DNA of 11,657 nt from CAZKTS01 sp964555735 (GCA_964555735.1 CAZKTS010000059.1:1-11657), one strand, 5' to 3'; positions 6,396-11,657 are shown, numbered from the stretch's first letter. Notes: a model not told the origin generated them from the sequence alone. A program made the numbers and translations.

Positions 6396-6797
6396 ATGGC
6401 GAGCGAGGGGCTCCACGAACAACCGGAACTGCTCGACGGCGCGGTCATCGACCGCCACCGGGCGATCTCGTCGATCATGGAGGAGCTCGAGGCGGTCGAC
6501 TGGTACGACCAGCGCGTCTCGGCCAGCAACGACGCCGCCCTCATCGAGGTCCTCGCCCACAACCGCGACGAGGAGAAGGAGCACGCGGCGATGACGCTCG
6601 AGTGGCTTCGCCGCAACGACGCCACCCTCGATCGCCACCTGCGCACCTACCTCTTCACCGACGGCGACATCCTCGAGGAGGAGCACGCCGCCGAGCACGG
6701 GGGTGGCGCCGACGCCGCTGCCGCACCCGCGTCGAGCGCCGCCGACGGCTCGCTCGGCATCGGGAGCCTTCGATCCGCCAGCCAGGAGCAGTCATGA
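6396..6797 (+). CDS. Encapsulated ferritin-like protein (EncFtn), encapsulin cargo ferroxidase
   Basis: The 133-residue protein is a ferritin-like ferroxidase that oxidises Fe(II) inside an encapsulin shell. EncFtn chains have only two main helices and build the four-helix iron site across a dimer, matching this short length. Seen directly: EELEAVDWYDQR (29-40) and HNRDEEKEHA (55-64). Offset by two, Glu29, Glu30, Glu32, Trp36, Tyr37, Glu60 and His63 match the Rhodospirillum rubrum EncFtn metal-site residues (Glu31, Glu32, Glu34, Trp38, Tyr39, Glu62, His65). After a flexible Ala/Gly linker (102-116), the C-terminus carries the cargo-loading peptide DGSLGIGSLR (117-126). The shell gene follows with an ATGA overlap. 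The ATG at 6396 sits at the predicted +1, and the metal residues are at the expected distance from it. It is one of the firmest calls in the window. Confidence 0.96.
   Translation: MASEGLHEQPELLDGAVIDRHRAISSIMEELEAVDWYDQRVSASNDAALIEVLAHNRDEEKEHAAMTLEWLRRNDATLDRHLRTYLFTDGDILEEEHAAEHGGGADAAAAPASSAADGSLGIGSLRSASQEQS
6744..6773 (+). other. Encapsulin cargo-loading peptide within EncFtn
   Basis: This segment encodes DGSLGIGSLR, the short C-terminal tag that docks cargo on the inner face of family 1 encapsulin shells. It is preceded by a low-complexity Ala/Ser/Gly linker and followed by SASQEQS before the stop, so the tag is close to but not at the very end. Confidence 0.9.
6784..6788 (+). promoter_or_regulatory. 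Ribosome binding site of the encapsulin shell gene
   Basis: AGGAG lies five bases before the ATG at 6794, inside the last codons of EncFtn. It fixes the shell start at 6794 rather than at upstream in-frame codons and allows independent, higher translation of the 60-copy shell. Confidence 0.75.
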
Positions 6798-7612
6798 ACC
6801 ACCTCTTCCGTGAGCTCGCGCCGATCTCCGACAAGGCGTGGCACGAGATCGAGACCGAGGCCAAGCGCACGCTCGAGAACTTCCTCGCGGCCCGCCGCCT
6901 GGTCGACTTCACCGGTCCGCACGGCTGGGCCGAGAGCGCCATCCCGCTGGGGACCATCAACATCCTGCCCAAGGGCCCGGCCGAGGACGTCCAGGGCGCC
7001 TCGCGCAACGTGCAGCCCCTCATCGAGCTGCGCGCCCGCTTCGCGCTCAAGCGCTCCGAGCTCGACGCCATCGACCGCGGGCACACCTCACCCGACATCG
7101 AGCCGGTGGTGGACGCGGCCCGGCGCATCGCCTCGGCCGAGGACCACGCGGTGTTCCACGGCTACTCGGAGGGTGCCATCACCGGCATCGCCGAGGCGTC
7201 GCCGCACTCGCCGGTGGAGCTCGGCGACAGCTTCGGCGAGTACCCGCGCTGGGCGGCCATGGCCGTCGCGACGCTGCGCGACGCCGGCGTCGAGGGCCCC
7301 TACGGGATCGCGCTCGGCCCGAAGTGCTACGCCGGCATCCTCGAGACCACCCAGGACGGCGGCTACCCGGTGCTCGAGCGTCTGCGCCTGATCCTCGGCG
7401 GCCCGGTCGTGTACGCGCCGGCAGTCGACGGCGCGGTCGTGCTCTCGATGCGCGGCGAGGATTTCGAGCTCTTCTCCGGCCAGGACGTGTCGATCGGCTA
7501 CGAGTCGCACGACGCCGACCAGGTCGCGCTGTACCTGGAGGAGAGCTTCACCTTCCACGCCCACTCGCCCGAGGCCGCGGTCGCGCTGAAGTACCCGAAG
7601 AGCGCGAAGTAG
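6794..7612 (+). CDS. Family 1 encapsulin nanocompartment shell protein (linocin M18/CFP29-like)
   Basis: This 272-residue HK97-fold shell protein is close in length to Thermotoga maritima encapsulin (about 265) and collinear with it from end to end. Seen directly: an N-terminal helix that binds cargo peptides (LAPISDKAWHEIETEAKR, 8-25), RRLVDFTGPHGW (34-45), PLIELRARF (75-83), GYSEGAITGI (123-132), the A-domain segment EGPYGIALGPKCYAGIL (167-183), and FSGQDVSIGYE (227-237) with the terminal SFTFHAHSPEAAV. Such subunits usually form a 60-mer T=1 capsid about 24 nm wide, which here would enclose EncFtn and store ferric mineral. In my alignment Ser88 replaces Trp87, the residue that stacks on bound flavin in the T. 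maritima shell, so flavin binding is not expected. It overlaps EncFtn by an ATGA, with its own AGGAG. The gene ends nine bases before the convergent methyltransferase stop. Confidence 0.97.
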   Translation: MNHLFRELAPISDKAWHEIETEAKRTLENFLAARRLVDFTGPHGWAESAIPLGTINILPKGPAEDVQGASRNVQPLIELRARFALKRSELDAIDRGHTSPDIEPVVDAARRIASAEDHAVFHGYSEGAITGIAEASPHSPVELGDSFGEYPRWAAMAVATLRDAGVEGPYGIALGPKCYAGILETTQDGGYPVLERLRLILGGPVVYAPAVDGAVVLSMRGEDFELFSGQDVSIGYESHDADQVALYLEESFTFHAHSPEAAVALKYPKSAK

Positions 7613-7616
7613 CGCA

Positions 7617-7640
7617 GGTCGTCAGGTCTTCCTGACGACC
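7617..7640. terminator. Perfect hairpin at the encapsulin/methyltransferase convergence
   Basis: Arms GGTCGTCAGG (7617-7626) and CCTGACGACC (7631-7640) are perfectly complementary around the four-base loop TCTT. It begins five bases after the encapsulin TAG and contains the methyltransferase TGA (7624-7622), so it can serve both strands. There is no U-tract on either side, leaving termination probable but unproven. Confidence 0.65.
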
Positions 7641-8371
7641 CAGATCTCCTCGGCCGGCCACCGTCTCGCCCAGTCGGACGCGACGAAGTCGGTGTACGTC
7701 GTGGTCGCGTCCTCCGGCGGTTGCACCTCGACGAGGTCGACGACGGTCAGGCCCGCGTCGCGGAACGTGCGGATCCAGTCGCCGTACGGAAGCTGGAAGT
7801 CGATGGTCCCGTCGGCGAACGTCCACCGTCGGCGCTCGAAGTACCCGGTCTGGAGCTTGCGCGTCTGGCGCTGCTTGGCGTCGTCCCACGCCAGGTAGTA
7901 CAGGAGCGTCGCCTTGTTGAACACGAGGCGACCGCCCGGCCGCAGGAGGCGGGCGACCTCGGGCACGGAGCGGGCGGGGTCGCAGAACGACATCGCCCCG
8001 TGGTCGCAGACCACGAGGTCGAACGACGACGACGCGAACGGCGTCGCCTCACCGGACGCGCAGACCAGCGGCACGTCGACGCCCGCGGCCGCGACGTTGC
8101 GCGTCGCGTGGCCGAGCTGGGCGATCGACAGATCGAGCGCGAGGGCTCGGGCACCCGCACGCGCGAGCGCGACGGACCACTGCGCGCCGCCGCACCCGTA
8201 TTCGAGGATGTCGAGTCCGGCGACCGGGCCGAGCACGCCGAGCTCGGACTCCGGGATGCCCCATGCGCCCCACACCGCGCCGCGCGCGAGCTGCGCGCCG
8301 TGCGCGGCCTGGTAGTCGTCGGCGTCGGCGTCCCAGAACGCGCGGTTGTGGCGCTCGTGGGAGCTGGTCAA
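7622..8371 (-). CDS. Class I SAM-dependent methyltransferase (methyltransferase domain 11-like)
   Basis: The 249-residue protein has the Rossmann fold of class I methyltransferases: SAM-binding motif I LEYGCGGAQW (56-65), the acidic residue after beta-2 (Asp80), the motif around SGEATPFASSSFDLVVCDH (106-124), and LLRPGGRLVFN (142-152). The C-terminal part, with WTFADGTIDFQLPYGDW (183-199), resembles small-molecule methyltransferases but does not reveal the acceptor. The start is inferred as TTG at 8371, which overlaps the upstream TGA in a TTGA (8371-8368); no ATG or GTG lies between there and motif I in a sensible position, and the frame upstream merely runs antiparallel through other genes. 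It is the last gene of the four-gene minus-strand operon, so it may modify a product or precursor of the P450 (inference). An independent housekeeping role is possible. Confidence 0.87.
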   Translation of the reverse strand: MTSSHERHNRAFWDADADDYQAAHGAQLARGAVWGAWGIPESELGVLGPVAGLDILEYGCGGAQWSVALARAGARALALDLSIAQLGHATRNVAAAGVDVPLVCASGEATPFASSSFDLVVCDHGAMSFCDPARSVPEVARLLRPGGRLVFNKATLLYYLAWDDAKQRQTRKLQTGYFERRRWTFADGTIDFQLPYGDWIRTFRDAGLTVVDLVEVQPPEDATTTYTDFVASDWARRWPAEEIWVVRKT

Positions 8372-8766
8372 TCGTCGAGGAGCTTCTCGCGCTGCTCGCG
8401 CGCCTTGCGCCACTCGTCGCGGAACGTGTCGCGGCCCTTGCCCGCAGCGGCACCCGCCGCGCCCACGGCCGACTGCACCTCGTCGGCGAGCTTGGAGAGC
8501 GCGTCGCCGAGGTCGTCGACGAGCTGCTCGGCCTGCTTGGCCACCGACTTCCATGTGGCGGCGCCCGCAGATTGGGCCTCGTCGAGCTTCACCTTGGCCT
8601 CGCTCTGGCCCTTGCGGATGGCTTCGAGGCCCGCCTGGGCCCGGTCGCGCACCTCCGCGCTGGCGAGATCGGCCTGCACGCGCAGCTCGTCGATCTGGGT
8701 TCGGAGCTTGTCGAGCGCACTCTGGGCTTCGGCGCCGTACTCGGCCTGGGGATCCTTCTCCGCCAT
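8368..8766 (-). CDS. Amphipathic alpha-helical (coiled-coil/phasin-like) protein of unknown function
   Basis: I do not recognise a specific family. The 132 residues are almost entirely charged and Ala/Leu-rich helix with no signal peptide or membrane segment. A long heptad-like stretch runs from about 15 to 65, a central SAGAATWKSVAKQAEQLVDD (66-85) follows, then a helix to about 100, a small Gly/Ala hinge (102-111) and a basic/acidic tail ending REKLLDD. The single Trp pair (72, 119) and the repetitive amphipathic helices recall phasins, apolipoprotein-like or LEA-like proteins that coat lipid or hydrophobic surfaces; this is shape resemblance only. The ATG at 8766 is preceded by a strong AGGAGG. 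It follows the P450 stop by 21 bases and overlaps the methyltransferase start, so it is made together with both and could scaffold them or carry a hydrophobic substrate (inference). Confidence 0.8.
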   Translation of the reverse strand: MAEKDPQAEYGAEAQSALDKLRTQIDELRVQADLASAEVRDRAQAGLEAIRKGQSEAKVKLDEAQSAGAATWKSVAKQAEQLVDDLGDALSKLADEVQSAVGAAGAAAGKGRDTFRDEWRKAREQREKLLDD

Positions 8767-8771
8767 GGCGA

Positions 8772-8777
8772 CCTCCT
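8772..8777 (-). promoter_or_regulatory. Ribosome binding site of the helical protein gene
   Basis: AGGAGG on the minus strand, five bases before the ATG at 8766, is the strongest Shine-Dalgarno match in the window. It implies the small helical protein is made at a higher level than its operon partners. Confidence 0.75.
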
Positions 8778-8787
8778 CGGTCGGGGT

Positions 8788-10005
8788 TCAGTGTGGCGCG
8801 TCGGGCGGGCTCGGTGGGAACGCGATCGGCATCCGGGCGTAGCCCCGCACGTTGCCCGAGTGGACCCGCTCGAGCCCGTCGTGGTCGATGACGTAGTCGC
8901 CGAGCCGGGGGAGCAGCACCTCGAGCGCCACCCGCGCCTCGAGGCGGGCGACGGCGGCGCCGAGACAGTGGTGGATGCCGTGGCCGAGCCCGAGGTGGCC
9001 GCCGGCGTCGCGGGTGACCTCGAACCGATCGGCGGTGTCGCCCCAACGACGTTCGTCGCGGTTGGCTGCGCCGAAGAGCAGGAGCACCTTGCGCCCGGCC
9101 TCCATGACCTCGCCGTGGAGCTCGACGTCGCGAGTGAGCGTGCGGGCCATGGCCTGGGTCGAGCCGTCGAAGCGCAGCGTCTCCTCGACGGCCGACGCCA
9201 CGAGCGACCCGTCGGTGCCGACCGAGGCGCGCACGTCCCGCCGCTGCTCGGGGTGCTGCTCGAGCCAGTACATCGCGTTCCCGATGAGCTTGGTGGTCGT
9301 CTCGTTGCCCGCGACGATCAGGAGGAAGCAGAAGCCGAGCAGCTCGTGGGGCGTCACCGTGGCACCGTCGGCCTCGGCCGCGATGATCACGCTCACGAGG
9401 TCGTCGCCGGGCGCGGCTCGGCGTGCGGCCACGAGCTCCCCGAAGTACGCGAAGAGGTTGGCCGCGCCTTCCACGCCCGCCGGGGTGACGCTCGGGTCGC
9501 CCGGCTCGCGGTGCAGCATCGCGTCGGACCAGCCGCGCAGCATGTCCTGGTCCTCATCGGGGACGCCGAGCATCCACGAGATGACGGCCATGGGGAGCAG
9601 GGCCGAGAAGTCGGCGATGAGGTCGCACGTGCCGTCGGCGGCGAAGCGGTCGATCAGCTCGTGGGCGAGGTCGCGGCACGGCGCCTCGAGTGCGGCGACG
9701 CGCCGCGGCGTGAACGCGCGGCTCACGAGCGCGCGCATCTCGGTGTGGCGCGGCGGGTCCATCTCGATGAACTGGCCCGCCGTCGCTGCGCCGGTGCTCT
9801 CGATGGTGATCCCGCTGGCCGAGCTGTAGGTGGCCCAGTCATGGACCGCGTCGCGGACGTCGGCGTCGCGTGACAGCGTCCAGAACCCGTGCTCGGCGTT
9901 GAAGTGCGCCGGTGCCTCGTCGCGCAGGCGCCGGTAGGTGGGGTAGGGGTCGTCGTGGTGCTCGTAGGAGTACGGGTCGAACGCGACCGCCACCGGTGCG
10001 CTCAT
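8788..10005 (-). CDS. Cytochrome P450 (bacterial class I, soluble)
   Basis: The 405-residue protein has the length of soluble bacterial P450s, which hydroxylate or otherwise oxidise small molecules using O2 and electrons from a ferredoxin. Seen directly: DPPRHTEMRALVSRAFTPRR (83-102) of the helix C region, the I-helix oxygen-activation motif AGNETTT (232-238), the K-helix EETLR with Glu275-x-x-Arg278, and the heme loop GLGHGIHHCLG (339-349) with axial Cys347. The usual Phe seven residues before the Cys is Leu340. No ferredoxin or ferredoxin reductase is present, so redox partners are encoded elsewhere. The ATG at 10005 overlaps the stop of the two-helix membrane protein in an ATGA and places the first conserved block normally. 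The substrate is unknown; steroid- or fatty-acyl-type P450s of actinobacteria are similar in layout, but I would not assign a CYP family from sight. Confidence 0.95.
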   Translation of the reverse strand: MSAPVAVAFDPYSYEHHDDPYPTYRRLRDEAPAHFNAEHGFWTLSRDADVRDAVHDWATYSSASGITIESTGAATAGQFIEMDPPRHTEMRALVSRAFTPRRVAALEAPCRDLAHELIDRFAADGTCDLIADFSALLPMAVISWMLGVPDEDQDMLRGWSDAMLHREPGDPSVTPAGVEGAANLFAYFGELVAARRAAPGDDLVSVIIAAEADGATVTPHELLGFCFLLIVAGNETTTKLIGNAMYWLEQHPEQRRDVRASVGTDGSLVASAVEETLRFDGSTQAMARTLTRDVELHGEVMEAGRKVLLLFGAANRDERRWGDTADRFEVTRDAGGHLGLGHGIHHCLGAAVARLEARVALEVLLPRLGDYVIDHDGLERVHSGNVRGYARMPIAFPPSPPDAPH

Positions 10006-10292
10006 CCCGGCTCGGGTCGTTCGGCGAGCGCACGGCACTCGGCCCGTCGGGTGAACGGCGCGGCGACGATCGCGGCGATCCACGCCACGACGATGGTGAG
10101 CCACAACGGCAGCCCGATGATCCAGAACACGAGGACCAGCGCCAGGAAGGCGACGAGGAAGTCGATCCCGAGGTGGATCCAGATCGAGCGCGGGGGCCGA
10201 CGGGGGAGCTGTGGCGCGGGCTCGGCGCCGTTCGCGCCGGGCGCGCCCGCGTGGGGCGAGCCGGCTGCAGCGTCCGACGGGTCCGCGTTCAC
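10002..10292 (-). CDS. Small two-helix membrane protein of unknown function
   Basis: This 96-residue protein opens the P450 operon. Residues 1-36 are a hydrophilic, Pro/Ala/Gly-rich and probably disordered N-terminus. Two membrane helices, about 40-59 and 62-80, are joined by a very short turn (GLP, 60-62), and a charged tail (RRAECRALAERPEPG) follows. This is a tight hairpin with both ends probably on the cytoplasmic side. I do not recognise the family; it resembles small 2TM domains often found in actinobacteria. The GTG at 10292 is inferred because TACCGT lies exactly six bases upstream and the frame upstream antisense to other genes lacks coding character. The stop overlaps the P450 start (ATGA), so the two are translationally coupled. 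It could anchor the operon's soluble proteins at the membrane, a guess based only on context. Confidence 0.75.
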   Translation of the reverse strand: MNADPSDAAAGSPHAGAPGANGAEPAPQLPRRPPRSIWIHLGIDFLVAFLALVLVFWIIGLPLWLTIVVAWIAAIVAAPFTRRAECRALAERPEPG

Positions 10293-10298
10293 GCGGCA

Positions 10299-10304
10299 AC
10301 GGTA
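10299..10304 (-). promoter_or_regulatory. Putative -10 box (TACCGT) of the P450 operon
   Basis: On the minus strand TACCGT is followed by six bases (TGCCGC) and then the GTG at 10292, placing +1 on the start codon. The hexamer is identical to that before OsmC. No Shine-Dalgarno sequence is seen, consistent with a leaderless first gene. Confidence 0.5.
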
Positions 10305-10315
10305 GCGGCGCGGGT

Positions 10316-10336
10316 CACGCCCGCGGTGCGGGCGTG
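10316..10336. promoter_or_regulatory. Perfect inverted repeat in the divergent region upstream of the P450 operon
   Basis: CACGCCCGC and GCGGGCGTG flank GGT in the 81-bp gap between the two divergent membrane-protein genes. The repeat covers the expected -35 position of the minus-strand promoter (about 10322-10327) and lies 38 bp before the plus-strand ATG at 10374. It could be an operator for either or both genes, or an mRNA leader hairpin for the plus-strand gene. Confidence 0.45.
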
Positions 10337-10361
10337 TCCGGAACCCGACCGCGAGACGGGT

Positions 10362-10368
10362 GGAGAGG
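10362..10368 (+). promoter_or_regulatory. Ribosome binding site of the multi-pass membrane protein gene
   Basis: GGAGAGG ends five bases before the ATG at 10374 and decides this start over in-frame codons farther upstream. Its presence, and the absence of any TANNNT box nearby, set this gene apart from the leaderless ones. Confidence 0.6.
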
Positions 10369-10373
10369 GTGCC

Positions 10374-10928
10374 ATGTCGAGATCGCTGCGAGCCGTCGAG
10401 CCGCGCCGGGGCCGACCCGCCCTGCGGGCGCTGGCGCCTGCGCGCGAGGCGCGCCCGGAGGCCATCACCCAGCCCGTGCAGCAGCTCGCGATCTGGATCA
10501 CGGTCACCACGTTGCTGGTGGGCTTCGTCGCGGTGGTCGCCCGCGAGATCGTCGCCACCATCGACGGCGACGTGAGCACGCTCAGCGGCGACGAGTACGT
10601 CCTCTTCGCGACGTCGCTCACCGGCCTCGTCGGCGGTGTGTTCGCCGCCGCGGTCGGCGCCGTGCCGCGGGTCACCGGCCGTCGAGGCGCGCCCGAGGGG
10701 CGTCCGGACCCCTGGCGCACCCGCCTTGCCGCGGCCTACGTGATCGCGTACGCGGTCGCCGGGGTGAGCGCCACGATCGTCTGCATCGCGCGCCTCGGGT
10801 CGGCCACCCCGCTGCTCCAGAGCCTGGCCGGCGCGTTCATGGGCTCCGCGGCCGCGGCGGCCACCGCGTTCTTCGGGACCGCCGCCGAGGCGGCCGCGTC
10901 GCCCGGTCCGGGGGAAGAGCCCGCCTAG
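10374..10928 (+). CDS. Multi-pass membrane protein of unknown function
   Basis: I do not recognise a family for this 184-residue protein. Residues 1-30 are strongly basic and Pro/Ala-rich (RAVEPRRGRPALRALAPARE), favouring a cytoplasmic N-terminus. Hydrophobic segments lie at about 38-57, 78-99, 118-139 and 147-170, giving four probable membrane helices. An acidic loop between the first two (IDGDVSTLSGDEY, 63-75) would then face outside, and a basic loop (RVTGRRGAPEGRPDPWRTR, 99-117) inside. The last helix is extremely Ala-rich and small-residue packed, and the tail is short and acidic. The start is set by GGAGAGG. The gene is divergent from the P450 operon, sharing a palindrome-containing gap, and its TAG interlocks with the convergent amidohydrolase stop in a CTAG (10925-10928). 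Nothing shows transport or enzymatic motifs. Confidence 0.78.
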   Translation: MSRSLRAVEPRRGRPALRALAPAREARPEAITQPVQQLAIWITVTTLLVGFVAVVAREIVATIDGDVSTLSGDEYVLFATSLTGLVGGVFAAAVGAVPRVTGRRGAPEGRPDPWRTRLAAAYVIAYAVAGVSATIVCIARLGSATPLLQSLAGAFMGSAAAAATAFFGTAAEAAASPGPGEEPA

Positions 10929-11657
10929 CCCCGCAGCAGCACGCCCGGTGTCGCGCCGGTCCACGTGCCGTCGTCGAGCAGCCGCTGACCGTTCACCACC
11001 ACCGCGCGGTAGCCGTCGGCGTCCACCACGTAGCGGCCGGAGTCGGCCGGGAAGTCGCGCACGTAGCGGGGCGCGTCCGGCGTGCTCAGCCGCTCGCGGT
11101 CGATCACCAGGAGGTCCGCGGGCGCACCCGCGGCCAGCACGCCGCGGTCGTCGATGCCCGCGGCGCGCGCCGGGATGGACGTGAGCCGGGCAACGGCCTG
11201 CTCGAGCGTCAGCACGTCGGGCACCCACTCGGTGAGGAGGCGGGTCGTGTAGTCGGCCCCGCAGAACGAGAGGAGGTGCGCACCGCCGTCGCTGCTGCCG
11301 GCCATCACCACCGGGCTCTCGATCATCTGCCGGGTGGCGGCGAGGCGCTTGGGGTCCGGTGGTGCCGCGAGCACGAACTGGGTCTCGAGACCCTCGTCGA
11401 GGGAGAGGTCGAGGAACGCATCGAGCGGGTCCTTGCCGAGCTCCTCGGCGATCTCGGTGACCGTGCGGTCGAGCCAGCGCTCGTGCTCGGGCTTCGCCAC
11501 GGTCTCGACGCGCAGCACCTGCCACACGAAGACGAACGAGCGGCCGGTGGGGTCGGCGATCTCCTTGCGCATCTGCTCGCGCACGGCCGGGTCGCGCAGG
11601 CGCTCGTCGCGCTGCGCCGGCGGCAGCGTGAGCGACTCGCGGAAGCTCGCCATCTCG
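10925..11657 (-). CDS. Amidohydrolase family 3 / N-acyl-D-amino-acid deacylase-like protein, 5' end missing
   Basis: Only the C-terminal 243 or so residues are in the window; the frame is open through the right edge. The Met at 11653-11651 is probably internal because the family is 480-580 residues. Seen directly, numbering from that Met: GSSDGGAHLLSF (119-130), in which Asp122 matches the catalytic/metal-site Asp of D-aminoacylase, then YTTRLLTEWV (135-144), the helix LTLEQAVARLTSIPARAAGI (148-167), RGVLAAGAPADLLVID (170-185), and the closing small beta-sandwich with AVVVNGQRLLDDGTWTG (217-233). These are hallmarks of the amidohydrolase superfamily that folds back to the N-terminal beta domain. 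The missing N-terminal half carries the HxH metal motif, so intactness cannot be judged. The substrate is uncertain: N-acyl-D-amino acids are the family prototype, but many actinobacterial members are uncharacterised. Confidence 0.9.
   Translation of the reverse strand, partial: EMASFRESLTLPPAQRDERLRDPAVREQMRKEIADPTGRSFVFVWQVLRVETVAKPEHERWLDRTVTEIAEELGKDPLDAFLDLSLDEGLETQFVLAAPPDPKRLAATRQMIESPVVMAGSSDGGAHLLSFCGADYTTRLLTEWVPDVLTLEQAVARLTSIPARAAGIDDRGVLAAGAPADLLVIDRERLSTPDAPRYVRDFPADSGRYVVDADGYRAVVVNGQRLLDDGTWTGATPGVLLRG

Noticed and set aside
6336..6698. Upstream extension of OsmC to about 288 residues
   Set aside because: The extra N-terminus is the antisense of EncFtn; the OsmC homology starts at the ATG at 6335 next to a -10 box.
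6602..6793. Upstream extension of encapsulin by 64 codons
   Set aside because: It overlaps EncFtn in another frame, is Arg-rich, and the AGGAG plus the conserved N-terminal helix fix the start at 6794.
8372..9046. Upstream extension of the methyltransferase through the helical protein and into the P450
   Set aside because: It is out of frame with two well-supported genes and Arg-rich; the TTG in the TTGA overlap explains the start.
8263..9873. Plus-strand open frame of about 530 codons opposite the P450 operon
   Set aside because: It crosses three well-supported minus-strand genes and their junctions, and its translation is low-complexity Arg/Val/Glu/Gly.
10902..10912. CCCGG-T-CCGGG inverted repeat near the end of the 4TM gene as a terminator
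   Set aside because: Five-base arms of pure G/C with a one-base loop inside a coding region and no U-tract; expected by chance at this GC content.
10293..11525. Upstream extension of the 2TM protein to about 507 residues
   Set aside because: It runs through the amidohydrolase in another frame and antisense to the 4TM gene. The GTG with TACCGT six bases upstream is far more credible.
1..11657. CRISPR arrays, tRNA genes, insertion sequences, phage integrase or attachment sites
   Set aside because: No regularly spaced repeats, no cloverleaf-like sequence with a GTTC loop, no transposase or integrase motifs and no paired terminal repeats were found by eye; gene spacing leaves no room for them.

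Overview
The window is very GC-rich, almost gap-free bacterial DNA with GTG and TTG starts, stop/start overlaps and several apparently leaderless promoters. With a cytochrome P450, paired acyl-CoA dehydrogenases and a family 1 encapsulin, this suggests a high-GC actinobacterium, perhaps of the Acidimicrobiia type. That placement is inference; there is no rRNA or marker gene to prove it. I see no tRNA, rRNA, CRISPR array, insertion sequence or prophage gene.

Layout. (1) 1-2160: a truncated SDR oxidoreductase (-) diverges from an exported S33/TAP-like alpha/beta hydrolase (+). (2) 2191-5818: a plus-strand operon with a perfect palindrome over its promoter encodes a large and a small acyl-CoA dehydrogenase subunit (GTGA overlap) and a biotin-dependent carboxyltransferase. 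It looks like a catabolic module that dehydrogenates and then carboxylates a CoA thioester. It converges on an OsmC gene through a near-perfect 62-bp palindrome that contains both stop codons. (3) 5832-7612: OsmC (-) diverges over 60 bp from a two-gene plus-strand operon for an encapsulated ferritin-like protein (EncFtn) with a C-terminal cargo-loading peptide, and the encapsulin shell. This is a complete iron-storage nanocompartment beside an antioxidant gene. (4) 10292 down to 7622 (-): a tightly coupled four-gene operon for a two-helix membrane protein, a cytochrome P450, an amphipathic helical protein and an SAM methyltransferase. Its function is unknown. (5) 10374-10928 (+): a multi-pass membrane protein of unknown function, whose stop codon interlocks with that of a truncated amidohydrolase/D-aminoacylase-like gene (-) running off the right edge.

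Regulation seen in the sequence. Five starts (703, 2234, 6335, 6396, 10292) lie 6-9 nt downstream of a TANNNT -10 hexamer, so their mRNAs should begin at or within a few bases of the start codon. Four upstream regions carry a perfect inverted repeat near the expected -35 position, each with a different sequence, suggesting several different regulators whose genes are not in the window. No non-coding stretch exceeds 100 bases.

The EncFtn/encapsulin pair is a known type of system. The least explained parts are the P450/helical protein/methyltransferase operon, the long palindrome at the OsmC end, and the substrate of the acyl-CoA dehydrogenase/carboxyltransferase module.
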